Source: Stutzerimonas kirkiae (GTDB taxonomy: Bacteria > Pseudomonadota > Gammaproteobacteria > Pseudomonadales > Pseudomonadaceae). Taken from it: DNA of 64,000 nt. A model generated the notes under the pieces. The model had not been told where the DNA came from. It did not search any database and was given only the letters and a program-made list of their open reading frames with translations. The translations under genes and the position numbers were made by a program. The stretch is taken from contig NZ_QJUO01000004.1 in NCBI RefSeq assembly GCF_004327335.1, forward strand, positions 1-64,000. The letters are read 5' to 3'. Positions within the stretch are counted from its first letter, which is position 1. The number at the start of each line of letters is the position of its first letter. Below are positions 52,919 to 62,616 of the stretch, piece by piece.

Positions 52919-53890
52919 ATGCCACGGAAGAACAGCCACGACCAGAACTTCAAGAACCTGATCCTCGATTACCCACACCAGGCCCTGGCATTCTTCGCCC
53001 CCACCGAAGCCCGGGAAATCGACGACTCGGCCAGGATCACGCCGTTGCGCCAGGAGCAGTTGAAGGATCGCCTCGGTGACCGTTTCCGCGAGCTGGATGT
53101 ACCGCTGCTGGTGGAGTGGCCGGATGGGCGGCGCGAAGCCCTGTTATTCATGCTGGAGGAGGAAAGCGATCCAGGCCGTTTTTCCATCCACCGGTTGATT
53201 CATTACTGCACCGACCTGTCGGAGCTTCTGGATACCCGGCGAGTAGTGCCGGTGGTGATCTTCCTGCGCAGTGATGCGCGAATCCCGAGCCAGTTGAGCC
53301 TGGGCAGTGAACGCCACAGCTATCTCGACTTCAACTACCTCGCTTGCCACCTGCAAAGGCTTCCCTGGCTCGATCATCGCGACAGCGACAACCTGGTCGC
53401 CCGCCTCAACCTGCCGAACATGCTGTGGCGCGCCGACGAGAAAATCGAGGTCTACGCCCGCGCCATCCAGGGACTGCTGGCATTGGAACCCAGCATGGAA
53501 AAGCGGCTGAAATACATTGACTTCATCGACATCTATACGGACCTTGACGATAATCAACGACAACTCTACCGGTCGCGCTATCCACGGGAGGACAACACCA
53601 TGACCACACTGACCGAGCGCCTGCTGGACGAAGGTATCCGAAAAGGTGTCGAGAAAGGCGTACGACTTGGCATAGAACAGGGTATAGAGAAAGGTATAGA
53701 ACAAGGCATAGAGAAAGGCATAGAACAGGGCTCCCAGGCCATGCTGCTGAAACTGCTCACCCGCCGTTTCGGACCATTGGATGCGGCGACACTGCAACGC
53801 CTGCAATCCGCCCATGGCGAAGAGCTGGATCGCTGGGCCGGAAACCTGCTGGATGCCCGAAGCCTGCAAGAGGTTTTCGAGCGGCACTGA
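52919..53890 (+). CDS. Rpn-family recombination-promoting nuclease / putative transposase
   Basis: 323 aa. PD-(D/E)xK-type N-terminal region (HDQNFKNLILDYPHQALAFF, REALLFMLEEESDPGRFSIH, RLIHYCTDL) and a DUF4351 C terminus (LLKLLTRRFGPLDAATLQRL). Between them is a tandem peptide repeat (GIEQGIEKGIEQGIEKGIEQ) encoded by near-identical DNA units, a feature of this family. It sits between the FecR gene and the receptor on the opposite strand, as if inserted into a sigma/anti-sigma/receptor locus. Start at 52919 by homology; the longer frame overlaps the receptor. Confidence 0.8.
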   Translation: MPRKNSHDQNFKNLILDYPHQALAFFAPTEAREIDDSARITPLRQEQLKDRLGDRFRELDVPLLVEWPDGRREALLFMLEEESDPGRFSIHRLIHYCTDLSELLDTRRVVPVVIFLRSDARIPSQLSLGSERHSYLDFNYLACHLQRLPWLDHRDSDNLVARLNLPNMLWRADEKIEVYARAIQGLLALEPSMEKRLKYIDFIDIYTDLDDNQRQLYRSRYPREDNTMTTLTERLLDEGIRKGVEKGVRLGIEQGIEKGIEQGIEKGIEQGSQAMLLKLLTRRFGPLDAATLQRLQSAHGEELDRWAGNLLDARSLQEVFERH

Positions 53891-53899
53891 CATAGCGCG

Positions 53900-54865
53900 T
53901 CAGGCATTGGGCTCCAGGCTGACCCAGTAGCGTGTGAAATAGCGCGGGCGCAGGCCAAGCGTGCTGGCCAGGGTCTCGATCGCCCGGTCCGTGTCTTCCA
54001 GTGGATAGGTGCCGGAAACCCGCAGGTCGGCGACCGCCTCCGCACAGGTCAGCCGCCCCGGCCGGTGCCGCTGCAATTCGACCAGCAGGTCGGCCAGACG
54101 CATGCCATCGGCGACCAGCATGCCCTGAAGCCAGGCCAGGTCCGCAGGTCGCACGGCGGCCAGTTCTCCCCAGCCCTCACGATCGAAACGCAACTGCTCG
54201 CCGCTGCTCACTCTTCGCGCGGCCTGCTGTAGCGCCGGATGCACCGCCACCGCCCCCTGATACACCGCCAGCAGGCTGTCGTCCGGCCACAGGCGCAGGC
54301 TGAAGCGCGTCCCCAGTGCCTGTGCCCAACCGTCGCGACACTGCACCAGGAAAGGTCGCTCCGCCGCATCGGGCGCAGTCTCGACCAGGATTTCACCTTC
54401 ATGCAGAAAGAGGCAGCGCTGCGTGAGGTCATAGCGCACATCCACGGCGGAGCCGCTGTTGAGTTGCAAGACACTGCCGTCGGCCAGCACCGTGCGCCGA
54501 CGTTCCCCCGTACCGGTGCGCAGATCGGCAGTCCAGGACGGCCAAGGCGTATGCTCGCGCAGGCTCCAGGCCGTGCCGCTGGCGAACAGCAAGACCGCCA
54601 GCGTCCTGATCGCCTGGCGCCGTGCAGGGCTGTGTGCCGGTGCCTGGGCCGCCACGCTGAGGGTCTGACGCGTCGGCGAGTCAAGGCTGGCGAAGCGCCC
54701 ATGGAAAGCTTCGATACGCTGCCAGGCCCGCTCATGCTCGGGATCAGACTCGCGCCAGAGGCGCAGGGCCTGATGCGTGCTCTCGTCGACCGAGCTGCCC
54801 TGCAACTCGACCAGCCACTCGACCGCCCGCTGGGCGATCTCGGGGGCGATGGGTTCAGCCTTCAT
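53900..54865 (-). CDS. FecR-family anti-sigma factor / signal transducer
   Basis: 321 aa. N-terminal DUF4880 region (QRAVEWLVELQGSSVDESTH, LWRESDPEHERAWQRIEAF), one membrane helix (IRTLAVLLFASGTAWSL) and a periplasmic FecR domain (DLRTGTGERRRTVLADGSVL, TQRCLFLHEGEILVET). It relays receptor occupancy to the cognate sigma factor. Overlaps the sigma gene by 11 bp. Confidence 0.9.
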   Translation of the reverse strand: MKAEPIAPEIAQRAVEWLVELQGSSVDESTHQALRLWRESDPEHERAWQRIEAFHGRFASLDSPTRQTLSVAAQAPAHSPARRQAIRTLAVLLFASGTAWSLREHTPWPSWTADLRTGTGERRRTVLADGSVLQLNSGSAVDVRYDLTQRCLFLHEGEILVETAPDAAERPFLVQCRDGWAQALGTRFSLRLWPDDSLLAVYQGAVAVHPALQQAARRVSSGEQLRFDREGWGELAAVRPADLAWLQGMLVADGMRLADLLVELQRHRPGRLTCAEAVADLRVSGTYPLEDTDRAIETLASTLGLRPRYFTRYWVSLEPNA

Positions 54866-55358
54866 CGGCGAAGAAACACTGTTGGCCGGCCTTGACGATA
54901 TAGCGCTTGACGGTGGTCAGCGACACACCCAGTTGCCGGGCGATGCGCTCCTGGGTCCAGCCTTCCAGTTGCGACCAGAGGAATGCCTTCCTGACCGGCA
55001 GCGGCAGGCCGTCCAGCAGCCGGTCCAGCGCCACCAGGGTCTCCATCAGGATGGCGCGCTCTTCCAGCGAGGGTGCATAGGCTTCCGGCACCTGGGCCAG
55101 GGCTTGCAGGTAGGCCTGTTCCAGTTTCTTGCGCCGCAGATGGTTATAGAGCACGTTCTGCGCCACGCTGGCCAGGTAGGCGCGTGGCTGGCGCAGGGAC
55201 TCCAGCTCATCCCGCTCCAGCAGGCGCATGAAGGTGTCCTGCGCCAGGTCGGCGGCATGCTCGGAGTCGCCCAGGCGCTTGCGCAGCCAGCCCTGAAGCC
55301 ACGCATGGTGAGCCTGGTAGAGCGTGGACAACTGATGATGAGGTGGATCGACGGACAT
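54855..55358 (-). CDS. FecI-like ECF sigma factor
   Basis: 167 aa. Sigma region 2 (LYQAHHAWLQGWLRKRLGDS, DLAQDTFMRLLERDELESLR, ASVAQNVLYNHLRRKK) and region 4 (AFLWSQLEGWTQERIARQLG, SLTTVKRYIVKAG). Iron-starvation type; expected to drive the receptor gene. Start at 55358 (MSVDPPHHQ); the in-frame extension upstream is not conserved. Confidence 0.9.
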   Translation of the reverse strand: MSVDPPHHQLSTLYQAHHAWLQGWLRKRLGDSEHAADLAQDTFMRLLERDELESLRQPRAYLASVAQNVLYNHLRRKKLEQAYLQALAQVPEAYAPSLEERAILMETLVALDRLLDGLPLPVRKAFLWSQLEGWTQERIARQLGVSLTTVKRYIVKAGQQCFFADEG

Positions 55359-55516
55359 GGCAGGACGGCCTGAAATAGCGCGGATGGGAATCGTTCGCCG
55401 ATTATTGGTGACAGCCCAAGCCACTGGCAAGCCAAAGCCACCGGCAGGCCGTCCTTGGGCCGGGTTCCTCGGGTACAATGCACGGCATCCGTGATCAAGC
55501 CCCCCAGAGGTGCGCC

Positions 55517-56191
55517 ATGCAGCCGTTCGCTATTGCCCCGTCGATCCTGTCCGCCGATTTCGCCCGCCTGGGCGAGGAAGTCGACAAGGTGCTCGCCGCC
55601 GGTGCCGATATCGTCCACTTCGACGTGATGGACAACCATTACGTACCCAACCTGACCATCGGCCCGATGGTCTGCGCGGCGTTGCGCAAGTACGGCATCA
55701 CGGCGCCCATCGACGTGCACCTGATGGTCAGTCCGGTGGACCGCATCATCGGCGACTTCCTCGAAGCCGGCGCCAGCTACATCACCTTCCACCCCGAAGC
55801 CACCCAGCACATCGACCGTTCCCTGCAACTGATCAAGGCCGGCGGTGCCAAGGCCGGACTGGTGTTCAATCCGGCGACCTCGCTGGACGCGCTCAAGTAC
55901 GTCATGGACAAGATCGACATGGTGCTGCTGATGAGCGTCAACCCCGGCTTCGGCGGACAGAAATTCATTCCGGGCACCCTGGACAAGCTGCGCGAGGCAC
56001 GGGCACTGATCGACGCCAGCGGCCGTGATATCCGCCTGGAGATCGACGGTGGTGTGAATGTGAAGAATATCCGCGCCATCGCCGAAGCCGGTGCCGACAC
56101 CTTCGTCGCCGGGTCGGCGATCTTCAACCAGCCCGATTACAAGGCGGTGATCGACGCCATGCGCGCCGAACTCGCCCTGGCCCTCCCATGA
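55517..56191 (+). CDS. rpe: Ribulose-phosphate 3-epimerase
   Basis: 224 aa TIM barrel. [65 protein letters not shown] and [11 protein letters not shown] contain the metal and substrate ligands. Pentose-phosphate pathway, cytosolic. Start at 55517; overlaps gph by 4 bp as usual in Pseudomonas. Confidence 0.96.
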   Translation: MQPFAIAPSILSADFARLGEEVDKVLAAGADIVHFDVMDNHYVPNLTIGPMVCAALRKYGITAPIDVHLMVSPVDRIIGDFLEAGASYITFHPEATQHIDRSLQLIKAGGAKAGLVFNPATSLDALKYVMDKIDMVLLMSVNPGFGGQKFIPGTLDKLREARALIDASGRDIRLEIDGGVNVKNIRAIAEAGADTFVAGSAIFNQPDYKAVIDAMRAELALALP

Positions 56192-56889
56192 CCCTCCTAC
56201 ATACGCTGTTCGATGGCGAGCTGCCGCGCCTGGTGATGTTCGACCTGGACGGCACCCTGCTGGACTCGGTGCCCGACCTGGCCGCCGCCATCGACCACAT
56301 GCTGGAGCGGCTCGGCCGGCCGCCAGCTGGCGTGGAGCGGGTGCGTGACTGGGTCGGCAATGGTTCGCTGGCACTGGTGCGCCGCGCCCTGGCCGGGCAG
56401 CTCGAACACACGGCGGTCGACGATGAGCAAGCCACGCAGGCATTGACGCTGTTCATGGCCGCCTATGCCGATAACCATGCCCTGACCCGCGTCTACCCAG
56501 GCGTGCGCGAATGCCTGGAATGGCTCGCCGCCCGCGACATCGCCATGGCGGTCGTCACCAACAAGCCCGAACGCTTCATCACCCCGCTATTGGCGGAAAA
56601 GGGCCTGGACGGCTATTTCCGCTGGCGGGTCGGCGGCGACACCCTGCCCCGCTGCAAGCCCGCCCCGGATGGCCTGCTGCATGTGCTGCAGGCGGCAGCG
56701 GTGGAGCCCGCACAGGCGCTGTTCATCGGCGACTCCTGCAACGACGTGCGTGCCGCCAGCGCCGCCGGGGTACAGTGCGCGGCACTGAGCTACGGCTACA
56801 ACCATGGCCGACCGATCGCCGAGGAAAACCCCGCGCTGCTGCTCGACGACCTGCGCGAGCTGGTTGCTTCCTCCCCGACGCTGCGCTAG
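56188..56889 (+). CDS. gph: Phosphoglycolate phosphatase
   Basis: 233 aa HAD-IA hydrolase. Motif [21 protein letters not shown], motif [13 protein letters not shown], Lys in [10 protein letters not shown], motif [19 protein letters not shown]. Removes phosphoglycolate formed during DNA repair and metabolism. The rpe-gph-trpE order supports the name. Confidence 0.9.
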   Translation: MTLLHTLFDGELPRLVMFDLDGTLLDSVPDLAAAIDHMLERLGRPPAGVERVRDWVGNGSLALVRRALAGQLEHTAVDDEQATQALTLFMAAYADNHALTRVYPGVRECLEWLAARDIAMAVVTNKPERFITPLLAEKGLDGYFRWRVGGDTLPRCKPAPDGLLHVLQAAAVEPAQALFIGDSCNDVRAASAAGVQCAALSYGYNHGRPIAEENPALLLDDLRELVASSPTLR

Positions 56890-56929
56890 TGTTGCCGCCA
56901 GATGTGCATCCCGCCGAAGAGATCAGATA

Positions 56930-56998
56930 GTGGTCGTCACCTGCAAGCAATGGATGAAAGTGATCAAGGCCCTGGCCCGCTGGCGTTGGCGCGCCTGA
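56930..56998 (+). CDS. trpE leader peptide (attenuator)
   Basis: 22 codons from GTG (GAAGAGA seven bases upstream) or 14 codons from the in-frame ATG at 56954. The end reads [14 protein letters not shown] with two Trp codons almost adjacent near the stop and a third at 56951. Ends 79 bp before trpE. Pseudomonas trpE is known to be controlled by attenuation, and this composition is what a Trp-sensing leader requires. A GCCGGC/GCCGGC hairpin follows at about 57012-57027, without a clear U-tract. Confidence 0.7.
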   Translation: MVVTCKQWMKVIKALARWRWRA

Positions 56999-57077
56999 CA
57001 TTTTCCATTGGCCGGCACCCGCCGGCTGCCGCTTGCCGAACCCTGTCCGCACCACACCCTCCGACCACGAGGCTGAT

Positions 57078-58565
57078 ATGACCCGCGAAGAATTCCTGCG
57101 TCTGGCCACCGAAGGCTATAACCGCATTCCGTTGTCCGTCGAAACCCTCGCCGACTTCGACACCCCCCTGTCGATTTACCTGAAGCTGGCCGATGCGCCC
57201 AACAGCTACCTGCTCGAATCGGTGCAGGGCGGCGAGAAATGGGGCCGCTACTCGATCATCGGCCTGCCCTGCCGTACCGTGCTGCAGGTACACGACCAGC
57301 GCATCAGCGTCAGCGAGGACGGGCTGGAGAGCGAAAGCCTCAGTGCCGACGACCCGTTGGCCTTCGTCGAAGACTTCCTGCGGCGCTACCGGGTCGCACC
57401 GGTGCCCGGATTGCCACGCTTCAATGGCGGCCTGGTCGGCTATTTCGGCTATGACTGCGTGCGCTACGTCGAGAAACGCCTGGGCCAGTGCCCCAACCCC
57501 GACACCATCGGCACGCCGGACATCCTGCTGATGGTTTCCGACGCCGTGGTGGTCTTCGACAACCTGGCCGGCAAGCTGCACGCCATCGTTCTCGCCGACC
57601 CGGCGCAGGCCGACGCCTATGAGCGGGGCCAGGCCCGCCTGGCCGAGATCGTCGAGCAGTTGCGCCAGCCCATGGCGCCGCGCCCCGGCCTCGACTTCAG
57701 TGCGGTGAACGCGCCGGAACCGAGCTTCCGTTCCAGTTTCACCCGCGAGGACTACGAGCGCTCGGTCGACATCATCAAGGAATACATCCTCGCCGGCGAC
57801 TGCATGCAGGTGGTGCCGTCGCAGCGTATGAGCATCGCCTTCGATGCGGCGCCGATCGACCTCTATCGTGCGCTGCGCTGCTTCAACCCGACGCCGTACA
57901 TGTACTTCTTCAACTTCGGCGACTTCCATGTGGTCGGCAGTTCGCCCGAGGTGCTGGCACGGGTCGAGGATGGCCAGGTGACCGTGCGGCCGATCGCCGG
58001 TACCCGCCCGCGCGGCACCACCGAGGAGGCGGACCTGGCGCTGGAGCGGGATCTGCTGTCGGACGCCAAGGAGATCGCCGAACACCTGATGCTGATCGAC
58101 CTCGGTCGCAACGACGTTGGCAGGGTCGCCGGCATCGGTTCGGTGGAGCTCACCGACAAGATGGTGATCGAGCGCTACTCCAACGTCATGCACATCGTCT
58201 CCAACGTCACCGGCCAGTTGCGCCCGGAGCTCTCGGCGCTGGACGCGCTACGCGCCATCCTGCCGGCCGGCACGTTGTCCGGGGCGCCGAAAATCCGCGC
58301 CATGGAAATCATCGACGAACTGGAACCGGTCAAACGCGGTGTCTACGGCGGCGCGGTCGGCTACCTGGGCTGGAGCGGCAACATGGACACCGCCATCGCC
58401 ATCCGTACCGCGGTGATCAAGAACGGCGAGCTGCATGTGCAGGCCGGCGGCGGCATCGTCGCCGATTCGGTGCCGGCCCTGGAGTGGGAGGAAACCATCA
58501 ACAAGCGCCGCGCCATGTTCCGCGCGGTGGCGTTGGCCACCCACAGCCACAAGACCCAAGCCTGA
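57078..58565 (+). CDS. trpE: Anthranilate synthase component I
   Basis: 495 aa. N terminus [20 protein letters not shown] with the feedback-site LLES; chorismate-binding core [70 protein letters not shown] and [18 protein letters not shown]. First committed step to tryptophan. Start at 57078; the 15-codon upstream extension has no conservation. Next to trpG with only 10 bp between. Confidence 0.97.
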   Translation: MTREEFLRLATEGYNRIPLSVETLADFDTPLSIYLKLADAPNSYLLESVQGGEKWGRYSIIGLPCRTVLQVHDQRISVSEDGLESESLSADDPLAFVEDFLRRYRVAPVPGLPRFNGGLVGYFGYDCVRYVEKRLGQCPNPDTIGTPDILLMVSDAVVVFDNLAGKLHAIVLADPAQADAYERGQARLAEIVEQLRQPMAPRPGLDFSAVNAPEPSFRSSFTREDYERSVDIIKEYILAGDCMQVVPSQRMSIAFDAAPIDLYRALRCFNPTPYMYFFNFGDFHVVGSSPEVLARVEDGQVTVRPIAGTRPRGTTEEADLALERDLLSDAKEIAEHLMLIDLGRNDVGRVAGIGSVELTDKMVIERYSNVMHIVSNVTGQLRPELSALDALRAILPAGTLSGAPKIRAMEIIDELEPVKRGVYGGAVGYLGWSGNMDTAIAIRTAVIKNGELHVQAGGGIVADSVPALEWEETINKRRAMFRAVALATHSHKTQA

Positions 58566-58575
58566 GGATTGCGCC

Positions 58576-59169
58576 ATGCTGCTGATGCTGGATAACTACG
58601 ACTCCTTCACCTACAACGTGGTGCAGTACCTGGGCGAGCTGGGCGCTGATGTGAACGTCGTGCGCAACGACGAAATGAGCGTGGCCGAGATCGAAGCCCT
58701 CGCCCCCGAGCGCATCGTCGTCTCGCCCGGCCCCTGTACCCCGAGCGAAGCGGGCATCTCGCTGGAGCTGATCCGCCACTTTTCCGGCAAACTGCCCATT
58801 CTCGGCGTCTGCCTGGGCCACCAGAGTATCGGCCAGGCCTTCGGCGGCGATGTCGTGCGGGCCCGCCAGGCCATGCATGGCAAGACCAGCCCGGTCTTCC
58901 ACGAAGGCCAGGGCGTGTTCGCCGGCCTCAACAACCCCCTGTGCGTGACCCGCTACCACTCGCTGGTGGTCAAGCGCGAAACCCTCCCCGACTGCCTGGA
59001 AATCACCGCCTGGACGCAACACGATGATGGCGCCATCGACGAAATCATGGGGCTGCGGCACAAGACCCTGAATATCGAGGGCGTGCAGTTCCACCCAGAG
59101 TCGATTCTCTCCGAGCAGGGCCACGAGTTGTTCGCCAACTTCCTCAAGCAGACCGGAGGCGTACGCTGA
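58576..59169 (+). CDS. trpG: Anthranilate synthase component II (glutamine amidotransferase)
   Basis: 197 aa. Class I amidotransferase: [20 protein letters not shown], oxyanion [10 protein letters not shown], nucleophile Cys in [16 protein letters not shown] and catalytic His-Glu in [11 protein letters not shown]. Supplies ammonia to TrpE. Its stop overlaps the trpD ATG by one base. Confidence 0.97.
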   Translation: MLLMLDNYDSFTYNVVQYLGELGADVNVVRNDEMSVAEIEALAPERIVVSPGPCTPSEAGISLELIRHFSGKLPILGVCLGHQSIGQAFGGDVVRARQAMHGKTSPVFHEGQGVFAGLNNPLCVTRYHSLVVKRETLPDCLEITAWTQHDDGAIDEIMGLRHKTLNIEGVQFHPESILSEQGHELFANFLKQTGGVR

Positions 59170-60212
59170 TGGATATCAAGCAGGCCCTGAACCGGGTGGC
59201 CAGCCAGCTCGACCTGAGCACCGAGGAAATGTCGCAGGTCATGCGCCAGATCATGACCGGCCAGTGTACCGACGCACAGATCGGCGCCTTCCTGATGGGC
59301 ATGCGCATGAAAAGCGAGACCATCGACGAGATCGTCGGCGCCGCCCAGGTCATGCGCGAGCTGGCCGAGCCGGTGCGGCTGCCGACCGAACACCTGGTCG
59401 ACACCTGCGGCACCGGTGGCGACGGCATGGGCATATTCAACGTATCGACCGCGGCCTCCTTCGTGGTCGCGGCGGCCGGAGGCAAGGTCGCCAAGCATGG
59501 CAACCGCGCCGTCTCCGGCAAGAGCGGCAGCGCCGACCTGCTGGAGGCGGCCGGGGTCTACCTCGAACTGACACCCGAGCAGATCGCCCGCAGCATCGAC
59601 GCGGTGGGCGTGGGCTTCATGTTCGCCCCGGCCCACCACAATGCGGTCAAGTACGCGGCGGGGCCGCGCCGCGAACTCGGGCTGCGCACCCTGTTCAATA
59701 TCCTCGGCCCCCTGGCCAACCCGGCGCGCGTGAAGCACCAGGTGCTCGGCGTATTCAGCCAGGCGCTATGCCGGCCGCTGGCGGTGGTCTCCGCCCGCCT
59801 CGGCAGCAGCCATGTGCTGGTGGTGCACGCCCAGGATGGCCTGGACGAGATCAGCCTGGCCGCCCCGACCCATATCGCCGAACTGCGCAATGGGGAAATC
59901 ACCGAATACCGTATCCAGCCGGAGGATTTCGGCATCAGGAGCCAGAGCCTGATCGGCCTGGATGTCGAGGATGCCAGCGGCTCGCTGGCGCTGATCCGCG
60001 ATGCGCTGGGGCGGCGCAAGACCGAGAACGGGCAGAAAGCCGCCGACATGATCATTCTCAATGCCGGCGCGGCCCTGTATGCCGCGGACATCGCCAGCAG
60101 CCTCGTGCAGGGTGTGGAAATGGCGCACGATGCCCTGCATACCGGGCTGGCGCGTGACAAGCTGGAAGAGCTGGTGTCCTTCACCACCATATTCAGGCAG
60201 GAGAACCCGTAA
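59169..60212 (+). CDS. trpD: Anthranilate phosphoribosyltransferase
   Basis: 347 aa. [73 protein letters not shown] are the PRPP and anthranilate sites. Second committed step of tryptophan synthesis. One-base overlaps on both sides (trpG, trpC) indicate tight coupling. Confidence 0.97.
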   Translation: MDIKQALNRVASQLDLSTEEMSQVMRQIMTGQCTDAQIGAFLMGMRMKSETIDEIVGAAQVMRELAEPVRLPTEHLVDTCGTGGDGMGIFNVSTAASFVVAAAGGKVAKHGNRAVSGKSGSADLLEAAGVYLELTPEQIARSIDAVGVGFMFAPAHHNAVKYAAGPRRELGLRTLFNILGPLANPARVKHQVLGVFSQALCRPLAVVSARLGSSHVLVVHAQDGLDEISLAAPTHIAELRNGEITEYRIQPEDFGIRSQSLIGLDVEDASGSLALIRDALGRRKTENGQKAADMIILNAGAALYAADIASSLVQGVEMAHDALHTGLARDKLEELVSFTTIFRQENP

Positions 60213-61054
60213 TGAGCATACCTACCGTGCTGGAGAAGATCCTCGCCCGCAAGGCCGAGGAAGTGGCGGCCCGCCGTGCCCGGATCGGCCTCGCCGAACT
60301 GGAACGGCAGGCGGCTGTGGCCGACCCGGTACGCGGTTTCGCCGAGGCCTTGCGCGAACGGGTACAACGCAAGGAGGCGGCAGTCATTGCCGAGATCAAG
60401 AAGGCTTCTCCCAGCAAGGGCGTGCTGCGCGAGCATTTCGACCCGCAGCAGATCGCCATCGACTACGAGAATGGCGGCGCCGCCTGCCTGTCGGTGCTGA
60501 CCGACGTGGATTTCTTCCAGGGCGCCGACCTCTACCTGCAACAGGCACGCGCCGCCTGCAAACTGCCGGTGATCCGCAAGGACTTCATGCTCGACCCCTA
60601 CCAGGTGGTCGAGGCCCGCGCCCTGGGCGCCGACTGCGTCCTGCTGATCGTCGCGGCGCTGGAGGACGCACAGTTGGCCGAACTGGCCGATGTCGCCAAG
60701 AGCCAGGGGCTCGACGTACTGGTCGAAGTCCATGATGGCGAAGAACTGGAGCGGGCCCTGGCGCTAGAGACACCCTTGCTGGGTATCAACAACCGCAACC
60801 TGCACAACTTCGAAGTCAGCCTGGACACCACCCTGGAGCTGCTGCCGCGCATTCCCCGTGACCGCCTGGTGGTCACCGAGAGCGGCATTCTCAACCGTGC
60901 CGATGTCGAGCTGATGGAAATCAACGAAGTCTATGCCTTCCTGGTCGGCGAAGCCTTCATGCGCGCCAGCCAGCCGGGCCAGGAACTGCAACGCCTGTTC
61001 TTCCCGGAGCGGGCACGCCACAGGACCGGCACCAGCCAGAACGATCCCGACTGA
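60212..61054 (+). CDS. trpC: Indole-3-glycerol-phosphate synthase
   Basis: 280 aa TIM barrel. [59 protein letters not shown] and [12 protein letters not shown] carry the catalytic residues. Stand-alone, without the TrpF fusion seen in enterics, as usual in Pseudomonas. Convergent with vfr. Confidence 0.97.
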   Translation: MSIPTVLEKILARKAEEVAARRARIGLAELERQAAVADPVRGFAEALRERVQRKEAAVIAEIKKASPSKGVLREHFDPQQIAIDYENGGAACLSVLTDVDFFQGADLYLQQARAACKLPVIRKDFMLDPYQVVEARALGADCVLLIVAALEDAQLAELADVAKSQGLDVLVEVHDGEELERALALETPLLGINNRNLHNFEVSLDTTLELLPRIPRDRLVVTESGILNRADVELMEINEVYAFLVGEAFMRASQPGQELQRLFFPERARHRTGTSQNDPD

Positions 61055-61084
61055 ACGCCACGCCCGCGGGGTTCAGCGGGTGCC

Positions 61085-61720
61085 TCAGCGGGTGCCGTAC
61101 ACCACCATCGTCTTGCCCCTCACCTGCACCAGCCCCTGGGTATCCAGGTTGCGCAGGACGCGCCCGACCATTTCCCGCGAACAACCGACGATCCGCCCGA
61201 TCTCCTGGCGTGTGATCTTGATCTGCATACCATCGGGATGGGTCATGGCCTCCGGCTGCTTGCACAGCTCGACCAGGGTCCGCGCCACCCTGCCGGTGAC
61301 ATCGAGAAACGCCAGGTCGCCCACCTTGCGCGTGGTATTGCACAGGCGCTCGGCCATCTGGCTGCTCAGCGCATAGAAAATCCCCGGCTCCTGCTGGGCC
61401 AGCTCACGGAATTTCTCGTAGCCGATCTCGGCGATCTCGCAGTCGCTCCTGGCGCGCACCCAGGCGCTACGCTGGCGCAGCCCCTGGAACAGCCCCATTT
61501 CCCCGAAGAAATCCCCCCGGTTCAGATAGTCGATGATGATCTCCCGGCCATCGTCGCCCTCGATCAGGATCGTCACCGAGCCCTGGATGATGAAAAATAG
61601 CGTCTCACTGCGTTCCCCGGCATGGATGATCGGGTTCTTCGCGCCATAGCTGCGCCTGCGGCAATGCGCTATCAGTTGGTCGGTATGGTTTTTCGCGTGG
61701 CCGAAGGTGATCGCTTCCAT
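61085..61720 (-). CDS. vfr: cAMP receptor protein-family regulator Vfr
   Basis: 211 aa. Cyclic-nucleotide domain with [20 protein letters not shown] (phosphate-binding cassette), dimerisation helix [20 protein letters not shown], and [23 protein letters not shown] continuing [10 protein letters not shown]. Global virulence and catabolic regulator in P. aeruginosa. The loop before the cassette appears a few residues shorter than in P. aeruginosa Vfr as I remember it. Start at 61720 ([10 protein letters not shown]). Confidence 0.92.
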   Translation of the reverse strand: MEAITFGHAKNHTDQLIAHCRRRSYGAKNPIIHAGERSETLFFIIQGSVTILIEGDDGREIIIDYLNRGDFFGEMGLFQGLRQRSAWVRARSDCEIAEIGYEKFRELAQQEPGIFYALSSQMAERLCNTTRKVGDLAFLDVTGRVARTLVELCKQPEAMTHPDGMQIKITRQEIGRIVGCSREMVGRVLRNLDTQGLVQVRGKTMVVYGTR

Positions 61721-61867
61721 GCTGCAGACTCCCGCTGATATGGCCGCTGCCGGCCCTCGATTACTTCTGACGCCAGGACCGCCCGCCAAGACCACAAGGG
61801 GACAACGGCTGACGGAACCGGCCAGGTATCGATTAGGACGATTGCATATGCAGCCACTTTAGAACCT

Positions 61868-61930
61868 CGTGGGAGCAGGCTTGCTCGCGAAGCTACCGTG
61901 GCCAGCACCATGCGCGGCCAAGACCGCTCC
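61868..61930. repeat. REP-like palindrome upstream of the OsmC gene
   Basis: GTGGGAGCAGGCTTGCTCGC then GCGCGGCCAAGACCGCTCC: standard Pseudomonas REP arms in the 313-bp divergent vfr/osmC gap. The rest of the gap shows no gene. Confidence 0.65.
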
Positions 61931-62033
61931 AACCTTTGCCAGAGCCCGTCTTGTCGATCCCCGGCAGCCACGCTCGTCGCTTCGAAGCCGCAAGCGGCAT
62001 GCTAGACTGGCGCGTCTTTCCCGGAGTGTGAAT

Positions 62034-62456
62034 ATGAAGGCACGAATTCAGTGGGCTGGCGAAGCCATGTTCCTCGGCGAGTCCGGTAGCGGCCATGTGG
62101 TGGTGATGGATGGCCCGCCCGACCACGGCGGGCGCAACCTGGGCGTACGCCCCATGGAAATGCTGTTGCTCGGCCTGGGCGGCTGCAGCAGTTTCGACGT
62201 GGTGAGCATCCTCAGGAAATCCCGCCAGCGCGTCGAAAGCTGCGAGGCCTTCCTCGAGGCCGAGCGCGCCGATGAAGACCCCAAGGTCTTCACCAGAATC
62301 CATCTGCGCTTCGTCGTCAAGGGCCATGGCCTCAAGGAAGCCCAGGTCAAGCGCGCGGTGGAACTGTCGGCCGAGAAATACTGCTCGGCCTCGATCATGC
62401 TCTCCCGCGCAGGCGTCGAGATCAGTCATGGCTACGAGATCGTCGAGCTGGACTGA
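62034..62456 (+). CDS. OsmC/Ohr-family protein
   Basis: 140 aa. MKARIQWAGEAMFLGESGSG, MEMLLLGLGGCSSFDVVSIL (first redox Cys), FTRIHLRFVVKGHGLKEAQV and AEKYCSASIMLSRAGVEISH (second Cys). OsmC-type thiol peroxidases reduce organic hydroperoxides. Divergent from vfr; the same neighbour occurs after vfr in P. aeruginosa. Start at 62034, CCGGAGTGTGAAT upstream. Confidence 0.86.
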   Translation: MKARIQWAGEAMFLGESGSGHVVVMDGPPDHGGRNLGVRPMEMLLLGLGGCSSFDVVSILRKSRQRVESCEAFLEAERADEDPKVFTRIHLRFVVKGHGLKEAQVKRAVELSAEKYCSASIMLSRAGVEISHGYEIVELD

Positions 62457-62616
62457 AGAATCGCCAATGCCCGTACCCGGGGCCCATCCGGCCTTCGCTT
62501 GACCCGCGTCAGCCAAAAGCCTCACCCATGATCTACAGTGACTGGAGTTCTCCGGCATCGCTGCCCCCGGCACGGCAGCGATGCCACCACCCGTCCCAGA
62601 TTCAAGGAGAGTGCTC

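Noticed and set aside
55359..55516. Fur box upstream of the ECF sigma gene
   Set aside because: AATAATCGGCGAACGATTCCC is only a loose match to the Fur consensus; too weak to annotate.
57000..57077. Canonical rho-independent attenuator before trpE
   Set aside because: The GCCGGC hairpin is present but not followed by a U-tract, so only the leader peptide is annotated with confidence.
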